64,000 nt of DNA, taken from the NCBI GenBank assembly GCA_903910555.1, contig CAIVZZ010000005.1, positions 1 to 64,000 of the forward strand, in the 5' to 3' direction. Below the pieces are notes generated by a model that worked only from the letters and a program-made list of their open reading frames with translations, was not told the DNA's origin and ran no database searches. The position numbers and the translations under genes were made by a program. Source of the DNA: an uncultured Gemmatimonadota bacterium. Its GTDB lineage: Bacteria > Gemmatimonadota > Gemmatimonadetes > Gemmatimonadales > Gemmatimonadaceae. Shown in pieces: positions 57,014-64,000 of this stretch; position 1 is the stretch's first letter, and the number at the start of each line of letters is the position of its first letter.

Positions 57014-57346
57014 TTACTCCTTTTCGGGATGGCGAAGAAACGCTTCCAACGCCGCGAGGCGTTTGGTCCACAAGCGTTCGTAGGAGCGGAGCCAGTCGTT
57101 GGCATCCGCGAGTGGTTGTGGGTTGAGCTGGCAGTAGTGCGTCCGCCCGCGCACTGTGCGCCGGACGAGCCCTGCCTGCTCGAGTGTCTTGATGTGTTTT
57201 GAGGCGGCGGCGAGCGACATCTTGAACGGCTCGGCGAGTTCGCCTACGGTGTGCTCCTGCCGCGAGAGGCGGCCGAGCATGGCGCGTCGTGTGGGGTCAC
57301 CCAAGGCACGAAACACGCGGTCGAGCTGAAGCGATTGCATAACCAT
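57014..57346 (-). CDS. ArsR family transcriptional regulator
   Basis: LDRVFRALGDPTRRAMLGRLSRQEHTVGELAEPFKMSLAAASKHIKTLEQAGLVRRTVRGRTHYC. Confidence 0.95.
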   Translation of the reverse strand: MVMQSLQLDRVFRALGDPTRRAMLGRLSRQEHTVGELAEPFKMSLAAASKHIKTLEQAGLVRRTVRGRTHYCQLNPQPLADANDWLRSYERLWTKRLAALEAFLRHPEKE

Positions 57347-57391
57347 ATGGTTGAATATATCGCGGGTGCGATATTAGTCAACCAGATGGTT
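57341..57391. promoter_or_regulatory. Twin ArsR-type operator
   Basis: AACCATATGGTT (57341-57352, perfect palindrome) and AACCAGATGGTT (57380-57391), centres 39 bp apart. Confidence 0.7.
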
Positions 57392-57404
57392 TAATGTTGT
57401 AGTT

Positions 57405-57475
57405 AAGAACTCTCAGCTAACAGCGCGAGGCTAAAGCTCTGAGCTCCTAGCGTCCAGTTGCTAGCTGAGAGCTTT
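57405..57475. repeat. Intergenic imperfect inverted repeat
   Basis: AAGAACTCTCAGCTAACA (57405-57422) / TGCTAGCTGAGAGCTTT (57459-57475). Confidence 0.75.
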
Positions 57476-57481
57476 AACCGC

Positions 57482-58072
57482 CTAAACCAGCCGCAGAAAG
57501 AAGTTCTGCAGCAGTCCGAGCAGAAACCACGCAATAATCGGCGTGATATCCATCATCCCGATCAGCGGAATCACTTTGCGCAACGGCTTGAGATACGGCT
57601 CCGTCAGCGCGTACGACCAGCGCCAATACCACGCACCCGGCCGCATCGGGATCCACGAGAGCAGCACGCGCACGATCAGCGCGAACTGCAGGACTGTGAA
57701 GACAACCGTGATCAGCAGCCGCGCGATGCCGCTTGGTCCACTCGTGAGCGACGCGTACAAGAACGCAATCTGCGATCGAACGAACTCAAGCACCCAGAGC
57801 AGCACGATTCCCGCGAGCACCACGGCGCCGAGTGCCCACCAGGGCGCGCTCGCGGGGAGGCCGCCGGCGCGAACGACGCGCCGTTCCATCGGGCGGAGCA
57901 ACGGATCAACCGTGTTGCGCATGAAGCGCGCGACGGGACCGAACGGCGAAAGTTTCCGGGTGCGAACCGCCCAGTCGACGCCGCACACCACGGCGAGCGC
58001 GGCGGCAACGCCGAAGAGTCCGAGGCGAAGCGCGGAGAGCGTTGAATCGAACGCGCTGAGAAAGGTTTCCAT
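57482..58072 (-). CDS. YggT family membrane protein
   Basis: FALIVRVLLSWIPMRPGAWYWRWSYALTEPYLKPLRKVIPLIGMMDITPIIAWFLLGLLQNFFLRLV. Confidence 0.85.
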   Translation of the reverse strand: METFLSAFDSTLSALRLGLFGVAAALAVVCGVDWAVRTRKLSPFGPVARFMRNTVDPLLRPMERRVVRAGGLPASAPWWALGAVVLAGIVLLWVLEFVRSQIAFLYASLTSGPSGIARLLITVVFTVLQFALIVRVLLSWIPMRPGAWYWRWSYALTEPYLKPLRKVIPLIGMMDITPIIAWFLLGLLQNFFLRLV

Positions 58073-58079
58073 AGTCTGA

Positions 58080-59657
58080 TCAGACCGGACGGCGTGGTTT
58101 GAAAATAAATTTCAGAAATTGCGGCAGCGCCATCAGCTTCTCGACAACGCTGTGACTATGCGCGATGCGAACGTACGCGTCGATGCCGTCTTCGTGCGCA
58201 GGTGAGTATCCAAACCACCATGCTTGTCGCCACGCGGGAAACCGATCGATCACCGTTGCTTTCGTTCTCACGCATTCTTCCAGCCCGGCTTTTCCATGCG
58301 TGCGGCCGATCCCACTCTGTTTGACACCGCCATGCGGCACGTCTGCCATGCCGGCGATGACGACGGAGTCATTGATCACCACGGTGCCTGATTCGATCCG
58401 CTGTGCGAGGCGCGCGGCGCGCGCGGTATCAGCGCTCCAAATGCTCGCCGATAAACCGAACTCACTGTCGTTCGCGAGCGCGATGGCTTCGTCGGCGTCC
58501 TGTACACGTACGACAGGGACCAGCGGTCCGAACGTTTCTTCGTGCAGCACACGCGCATCCGCCGGCACATTTGCGAGCAGAGTCGGCGGAAAGAAAGATC
58601 CCGTTCCGGCCGGCGTACTCGCGGCAGCAACAATCGTCGCGCCACGAGCAACCGCGTCATCACGCTGCGCCTCGAGCGTCGCAACGGCATCGGCGCGAAT
58701 CATCGGGCCGACGTCCGTTTCGGCCACACCGGCCGCGCCAACGCGCAGTTCGTTCACCGCGCTGGCGAGCGCCGCAATAAACGTGTCGTACGCAGGTGCT
58801 TCCACGTAGATGCGTTTCGGCGCCACGCATGTTTGCCCCGCGTTCGAAAATCTTCCCCACGCGATTCCGCTCGCGGCGTGATGTACGTTCGCATCGGCGA
58901 GAACTATCGCGGCATCGCTCCCGCCGAGCTCAAGCGCGCATGGAATCAGCCGCTCCGCGCATTTCACCGCGACGCGGCGTCCGGTCTGCACGCTGCCGGT
59001 GAAGAAAATCTTGTCGACGGCCGCGTCGCAGAGTGCCGCGCCGGTTGAACCGTCACCCTGGAGAACCGCGAACACATCGCGCGGTACACCGGCTTCGTAT
59101 AACAACGACGCGAGCAACTCACCCGATTCCGGCGTGAACTCCGACGGTTTCAGCAGTACGGCATTTCCCGTGACGAGCGCGGGAATCACGACGCCCGCGC
59201 TGAGCATGAACGGGTAATTCCACGGCGAAATCACGCCCACCACACCAAACGGCTCATGCGCAACACGCACCCGTTTGCGTTTCATCGAGAGCGAGCCCGC
59301 GTTGAACCAGGGCGCGCGAAGGAACCGAGGAGCCTCGCGGGCGTAGTAATTTGCGAAGTCGAGCGCGATCGCGATTTCAGATCCGATCGCTTCCGACACG
59401 GGCTTTCCGTTCTCGCGCGTCAGCGCGTCGGCCACCTCGCGGCGACGTCGAAAGAGGGACTCGTGAAACCGACGCAGTACGCGCACTCGCGCACCTACAG
59501 GTTGGGCGGCCCAGTCCCGCTGGGCGGTTTTTGCGCGGTCAGCTGCAGCGAAAACAGCCTCTTTGAGAGTGGCGTCGAACCGCTTCCAGACGAGGCCGGT
59601 GGCCGGGTCGATCGACTCAACCGGTCGCGGGGTGACGATACTCGAGGAGGATGCCAT
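58080..59657 (-). CDS. Aldehyde dehydrogenase family protein
   Basis: GVVGVISPWNYPFMLSAGVVIPALVTGNAVLLKPSE...ALELGGSDAAIVLADANV...GRFSNAGQTCVAPKRIYV. Confidence 0.96.
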   Translation of the reverse strand: MASSSSIVTPRPVESIDPATGLVWKRFDATLKEAVFAAADRAKTAQRDWAAQPVGARVRVLRRFHESLFRRRREVADALTRENGKPVSEAIGSEIAIALDFANYYAREAPRFLRAPWFNAGSLSMKRKRVRVAHEPFGVVGVISPWNYPFMLSAGVVIPALVTGNAVLLKPSEFTPESGELLASLLYEAGVPRDVFAVLQGDGSTGAALCDAAVDKIFFTGSVQTGRRVAVKCAERLIPCALELGGSDAAIVLADANVHHAASGIAWGRFSNAGQTCVAPKRIYVEAPAYDTFIAALASAVNELRVGAAGVAETDVGPMIRADAVATLEAQRDDAVARGATIVAAASTPAGTGSFFPPTLLANVPADARVLHEETFGPLVPVVRVQDADEAIALANDSEFGLSASIWSADTARAARLAQRIESGTVVINDSVVIAGMADVPHGGVKQSGIGRTHGKAGLEECVRTKATVIDRFPAWRQAWWFGYSPAHEDGIDAYVRIAHSHSVVEKLMALPQFLKFIFKPRRPV

Positions 59658-59881
59658 CTGGGGAATGTGGAGAATTCCGGGTGCTCGTGTGGGGAAAGTC
59701 ACACATCTGTGTCCGGCGAGGGGCCGGGATCGCAAAAATACCCCTATTTGGTGACAGGGCGGGCCCTCTCATGGGTACTTGTAAATGAAGCACGGTTCAC
59801 GGGTTGCGGGCAGGTCGGCGGTGGCGTTCGACTCCCCAGCGGGATAATCTGCGGGAGACACCTCAGACCAATCGAGAGCCC

Positions 59882-60427
59882 TTGAACGAGATCGACCCTT
59901 CGGTGCCCATCAGGGCAAAAAATGGTGAAGAGAAAGCCTTCATCGAAATCGTGGATTTTTACTATCCGCGGTGCCTGCGGTTCGCGCGCAATATGCTCTC
60001 GAACGATCAGGACGCCGAAGAAGCAGTACAGGATGCGTTCGTGCGGGTGCACCACAGTTTCCCGCGATTTCGTGAAGATGCACGATTCGATCCGTGGCTG
60101 TTTCGGATTTTGGCGAACAGGTGCCGCACGCTGCTTTCACGGGGCCGACGACACCGCGCACTGATCGAGTATGGAGAAGTGCCAATAACGGCCGCGGCGC
60201 CGGCAGAGGAATACGGTGCCGACTGGGCTGAGGAAGTACGGGCGGTGCTGGATTCACTCCCGGCGGAGCAGCGGGAAGCGTTCTTGCTGCGGCATGTCGA
60301 GGATCTTTCATACGAAGACATTGCAGCGCTGACAGGTGTCCGCCTTTCTGCGTTGCGCATGCGGGTCAAGCGAGCGTGCGACACGTTGCGCGTCAGACTG
60401 ACCGAGGTAGAGCAACATGATCGATGA
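59882..60427 (+). CDS. ECF RNA polymerase sigma factor
   Basis: Probable TTG start; FARNMLSNDQDAEEAVQDAFVRVHHSFPRFREDARFDPWLFRILANRCRTLLSRGRR; region 4 LPAEQREAFLLRHVEDLSYEDIAALTGVRLSALRMRVKRA. Confidence 0.93.
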   Translation: MNEIDPSVPIRAKNGEEKAFIEIVDFYYPRCLRFARNMLSNDQDAEEAVQDAFVRVHHSFPRFREDARFDPWLFRILANRCRTLLSRGRRHRALIEYGEVPITAAAPAEEYGADWAEEVRAVLDSLPAEQREAFLLRHVEDLSYEDIAALTGVRLSALRMRVKRACDTLRVRLTEVEQHDR

Positions 60428-61028
60428 TACAGCTGAACGAGACGAACTGATTCAACGCGTGGCGCGGTCGCTGAGTCCGTTGCCGCCAAACGACACGCAT
60501 GCGCGGGCCAGGATTCTGGCCGCGGTGCGCGCACGCGCGGCGCATGCGCCAAAGCCGTGGTCGGTCGTATTCGACTGGATGCGGCAGCCGGCCTTCTCTG
60601 TTGCGTCCGCTGGATTGCTCGCGGCGGCGGCACTCGCGATCGGCTTCGTGACGCGCGGCGCGCTGTCGACGCTCGATATGCAGCCCAATGCGATTGCGTC
60701 GTCTGCGCCAGCCACAAACGTCACCGCGATTCCGGCTTCGAACGCGCCCGCAGCGGTACGCGCCGTGCCGGTTCCGATCACGTTCGACGCTCCCGGCGCG
60801 AAGAACGTCGCCATCGTCAGCGATTTCAACGACTGGGACAGCACCGCCGCGCCGCTCACGCGATTCGGCTCCAATGGACCCTGGACGGCAACGGTGAACG
60901 TCATGCCGGGCCGCCATCTCTATGCCTTCATGGTCGACGGCAAGCTCGTCGTCGATCCACGCGCGCCGCATGCGCACGATCTCGATTACGGAACCGATGC
61001 GTCCGTGCTGATGGTCAACACGCCATGA
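60417..61028 (+). CDS. Single-TM protein with C-terminal glycogen-binding-like (CBM48/E-set) domain, putative anti-sigma partner
   Basis: Overlaps sigma gene; TM SVASAGLLAAAALAIGFV; C-term ITFDAPGAKNVAIVSDFNDWDSTAAPLTRFGSNGPWTATVNVMPGRHLYAFMVDGKLVVDP. Confidence 0.8.
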   Translation: MIDDTAERDELIQRVARSLSPLPPNDTHARARILAAVRARAAHAPKPWSVVFDWMRQPAFSVASAGLLAAAALAIGFVTRGALSTLDMQPNAIASSAPATNVTAIPASNAPAAVRAVPVPITFDAPGAKNVAIVSDFNDWDSTAAPLTRFGSNGPWTATVNVMPGRHLYAFMVDGKLVVDPRAPHAHDLDYGTDASVLMVNTP

Positions 61029-61690
61029 AAAACAAAAACATGACGCGGTACGCCGCGTTTGTCGCAGCCGCGCTTGTCGCCGCGATCTCGGGCGCCGGTG
61101 CTCAGCAGGGCGTCCAGCCCGAACGCCGGATCACTGCAATCAGCGACGATGCCACGCGCAGCGTGGTGATCGAGCAGCTCACCCTCGCGAAAGAGAGCGG
61201 GCTCCCCGCCGGCGCGATGGAACCGCTGATGGCGAAGGCGATGGAAGGCGTCGCGAAAAAGGCGACGAGCAAGAGCATTCGCAGCGCCATGGACGCGCTG
61301 CAGAAGCGCCTGCGGAAAGCCAATGACCTTCTCGCGCCGTCCCCGACAGTCGACGAACTCTCCGCTGGTGCAGACGCGCTCTACGTCGGAGTCCCGGAAA
61401 GGACGCTGAAGCAGATGCGTCAGGCCGCACCGCGGCGTTCGATCGCGGTTGAACTCGGCGTGCTGACGGAACTCGTCGCACGCAGCGTTCCGCCGGCCAA
61501 GGCATCGAAGATGGTTCTGGACCTCATGGCGCGCGGGGCGACGGGCGCGCAACTTACGGCGATGAACACTGCCGTACAAAGCGACGTCGCCGCTGGACTG
61601 ACTCCGGAAGCAGCGCTGGACAGGCACGGGCGTGGCATCATGTCACTCCTTCCCCCGCCGTCTGCCGTGACTGGAGCCAATCATCGGTGA
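61025..61690 (+). CDS. Exported helical hypothetical protein
   Basis: MKNKNMTRYAAFVAAALVAAISGAGAQQ signal peptide; overlaps preceding stop; Ala/Met-rich helical body. Confidence 0.65.
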   Translation: MKNKNMTRYAAFVAAALVAAISGAGAQQGVQPERRITAISDDATRSVVIEQLTLAKESGLPAGAMEPLMAKAMEGVAKKATSKSIRSAMDALQKRLRKANDLLAPSPTVDELSAGADALYVGVPERTLKQMRQAAPRRSIAVELGVLTELVARSVPPAKASKMVLDLMARGATGAQLTAMNTAVQSDVAAGLTPEAALDRHGRGIMSLLPPPSAVTGANHR

Positions 61691-61707
61691 GGTCGTAAGG
61701 GCATGAG

Positions 61708-62862
61708 ATGACCGCCCGCGTTTCTGCGCTGATGTTGCTCGTCGCGATCTTAACAACGGATGCGGCGGGCGCGCAGTCAACGCGAGAGGTGCGGTTGGAT
61801 GCCGGCGCTGCGCAGGTCCAGCAGACCGGGCGTGACACGCGCGACGTTGCCGGAATCTTCGCCCTCAGTTGGCGCGAGAGCAACCCGCTCATAGCGACAC
61901 GGCTTTCCGCCGCGATCACGTCTGCCGGCGATAGCGCGTCGGCCGCTCAGCTCGCACTCGCGGCCGCGTGGCGCGCCTCCGAAAGCTCGCCGTGGCTGAC
62001 CGAAGGGGGCGTGTCGGCCGCCGCATTCGGCCAGACGATCTTCGCGCGAGGCGGCAGCTTCAGCGGATTCATCCGCGAGCGCCGCGCGATCGATGCGGGC
62101 GGCGTGTGGGTCGGCGCAGCGCTCGGCGGAACCTCGCGCGACAACGTTGCCAGTCACTCCACGGCGTTTGACGCAGGCGGCTGGTGGCGCATCGGTGACT
62201 TCGAGGCGTCAGCCTCGGTGACCCGGCTGCGCTCCGAGGACATTCCGCTGCTGCAGGCCGCCGAGCTCTTTCTATCCGGCGACGCGACGGTCTACGATCT
62301 CGTGGATGTCGCAACCGACCTGCATTACGAGCACGGCCCATTCTATATCGAGGCGAGCGAGACGTTCCGCAACGGCCTGCGTGCGACGAGCGCAAACCAG
62401 TCCGCGCTGTACATCTCCGCGGTGTACACATTCTCGCCGCGCTACTCGTTCATAATCGGCACGGGGTGGCTACTTGCCGATCCGGTGCGCGGCATCCCCG
62501 ATGCAACGGTCACGTCGGCGGCGATTCGTGTTGCGCTCGTTCCTCTCCGCGCGCCCACGCCGGCGGCTGAGTCCCGTGGCGCGGCGTTCGTATCGCTCTC
62601 CCCGAAGTCGAGCGGCGCGGTGCTAACGGTGCGTGTGGTCGCCGACGATGGCGCGTCGGTGGAAGTGGCGGGGAGCTTCTCCGCGTGGAAGCCGGTTCCT
62701 CTCGTGCGGATCAACGACGCGTGGGAAGCGGAGATCGCGCTGCCTCCGGGGAGCCATCGTGTGGCGGTGCGGATCAACGGCGGACCGTGGCAGGCACCGC
62801 GCGGAATGGCGCGCGTGAAGGACGACTACGGCGGCGCGGCCGGGCTGATCGTCGTTCCCTGA
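61708..62862 (+). CDS. Exported protein, probable outer-membrane barrel, with C-terminal CBM48/E-set domain
   Basis: Signal-like N-term MTARVSALMLLVAILTTDAAGAQ; amphipathic beta repeats; C-term VRVVADDGASVEVAGSFSAWKPVPLVRINDAWEAEIALPPGSHRVAVRINGGPWQAP. Confidence 0.7.
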   Translation: MTARVSALMLLVAILTTDAAGAQSTREVRLDAGAAQVQQTGRDTRDVAGIFALSWRESNPLIATRLSAAITSAGDSASAAQLALAAAWRASESSPWLTEGGVSAAAFGQTIFARGGSFSGFIRERRAIDAGGVWVGAALGGTSRDNVASHSTAFDAGGWWRIGDFEASASVTRLRSEDIPLLQAAELFLSGDATVYDLVDVATDLHYEHGPFYIEASETFRNGLRATSANQSALYISAVYTFSPRYSFIIGTGWLLADPVRGIPDATVTSAAIRVALVPLRAPTPAAESRGAAFVSLSPKSSGAVLTVRVVADDGASVEVAGSFSAWKPVPLVRINDAWEAEIALPPGSHRVAVRINGGPWQAPRGMARVKDDYGGAAGLIVVP

Positions 62863-62901
62863 GAGAGTATCGGCTCTTCATCTAGTGTCTTCTGTCTAGC
62901 G

Positions 62902-62960
62902 TCTGAAAACCCGCAGTTTGCGGTTCTCAGCTCACAACTGCGAACCGCGGGTTGTCAGAC
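62902..62960. repeat. Intergenic inverted repeat with overlapping stems
   Basis: GTCTGAAAACCCGC / GCGGGTTGTCAGAC outer stem with interleaved CGCAGTT..GCGGTT..AACTGCG..AACCGC inside. Confidence 0.75.
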
Positions 62961-63046
62961 TCAAGATTCAAGACTTCAGACTCGAGAAATTGTGTCCCAC
63001 GGGTCAGACGCAGATATAGTTAAAGTATCCCACACCGGATCTGCCC

Positions 63047-64000
63047 ATGACGACCCGTAGAAATTTCGTTCGCGGCCTCGCAGGTGCGAGCATCGCACTT
63101 CCCGTCATGCGCGAAGATGCGTTCGGGCAGCTGTTCAAGGCCAACGCGATCGCGGGCGATCGATCCGCCGCCGCGCTTGCGGAAGAAGAGCCGTACTGGA
63201 GCCAGATCCAGCGCGCGTTCGACATCGATCGCACGATGATCAATCTCAACAACGGCGGCTGTTCGCCGGCGCCGACGCACGTGCTCGAGCAGATGATTCG
63301 CGACACGCACTTCGTGAACGAGCTCCCGGTCGAGAACATGTGGCGCACACTCGAGCCGCGGATGGAGAGCACGCGCCGCGACCTCGCGCGTGATTTTGGC
63401 GTCGACCCGGAAGAGATCGCCGTGGTCCGCAACGCGACCGAGGCCAATGAGATCGTCATCTTCGGCATGAATCTGAAAGCCGGCGATGAAGTCATCTCGA
63501 CGAACCAGAATTATCCACGCATGACGACGTCGTGGCAGCAGCGCGTCCGTCGTGACGGAATCGTGTTCAAGGAAATTTCGTTCAAGGTTCCGCCGCCGTC
63601 GGATGCCTATCTCGTCGATCAGTTCCGCAAGGCGATTACGCCGCGCACGAAGGTCATCGAGGTCACGCACATCACGAACCTCACGGGCCAGATCATGCCG
63701 GTGCGCGACATCGTGCGCATGGCGAGGCCGCTCGGAATCGAAGTGCTCGTCGACGGCGCGCATGCGTTCAATCATTTTCCGTTCAAGCGCGACGATCTCG
63801 AGTGCGATTATTACGGCGTGTCGCTGCACAAGTGGACGCTCGCGCCGATCGGATCCGGATTCCTGTATGTACGGAAAGCAAAGATCCCGGAGATCTGGTC
63901 GCTGCAGGGTTCCGACGATTCACTCAAGGACAATATCAGGAAGTTCGAGCAGATCGGCACGCATCCGCAGCCGATCTACAACGCCGTGAGCACGGCGCTC
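63047..64000 (+). CDS. Tat-exported class V aminotransferase-fold PLP enzyme (isopenicillin N epimerase-like), truncated by window edge
   Basis: MTTRRNFVRGLAGASIALPV twin-Arg; MINLNNGGCSPAP...AVVRNATEANEIVIFG...EVLVDGAHAFNHFPF...DYYGVSLHKWTLAPIGSGFLYV; open to the window end. Confidence 0.9.
   Translation, partial: MTTRRNFVRGLAGASIALPVMREDAFGQLFKANAIAGDRSAAALAEEEPYWSQIQRAFDIDRTMINLNNGGCSPAPTHVLEQMIRDTHFVNELPVENMWRTLEPRMESTRRDLARDFGVDPEEIAVVRNATEANEIVIFGMNLKAGDEVISTNQNYPRMTTSWQQRVRRDGIVFKEISFKVPPPSDAYLVDQFRKAITPRTKVIEVTHITNLTGQIMPVRDIVRMARPLGIEVLVDGAHAFNHFPFKRDDLECDYYGVSLHKWTLAPIGSGFLYVRKAKIPEIWSLQGSDDSLKDNIRKFEQIGTHPQPIYNAVSTAL

Overview
High-GC bacterial chromosomal window, densely coding, with a gene style I would guess is Gemmatimonadota-like (inference only; no rRNA in view). 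No rRNA, tRNA, CRISPR array, integrase or transposase was recognised. Main content, left to right: a TonB-C-like remnant; an ECF sigma / Spy-like / TolC / MacA-like / FtsX-permease block; a TetR-controlled TolC-HlyD-EmrB efflux operon with two palindromic operators; ppiB, nth, alpha/beta hydrolase and HEAT-repeat genes; a large peptide-scavenging region (amidohydrolase, M24, M28, M61, OPT transporter, M61, M14); SSF symporter, MaoC and acyl-CoA dehydrogenase; a REC-EAL regulator with altered EAL motifs; a metF-metH operon whose leader carries a clear SAM-II riboswitch plus intrinsic terminator; a DUF6174-like gene with two tandem TonB-C-like paralogs; a BTAD-TM-Kelch regulator with DoxX; an amidase; an anti-sigma gene next to a truncated ECF sigma; a PEP-mutase/ICL-family gene split by an in-frame TGA; an ArsR/AHSA1 module with twin operators; an aldehyde dehydrogenase; an ECF sigma cluster in which two proteins carry glycogen-binding-like (CBM48/E-set) domains; and a Tat-exported class V aminotransferase running off the right edge. 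The best candidates for something under-described are the CBM48-linked ECF cluster (59.9-62.9 kb), the TonB-C-like tandem paralogs (44.4-47.0 kb), the membrane BTAD-Kelch regulator, the Gly-linked insertion in the MacA-like adaptor, recurrent RGG/Gly-rich insertions in unrelated exported proteins, and a family of long intergenic hairpins built from shared words. All calls come from reading the sequence and supplied translations; no database searches were run.
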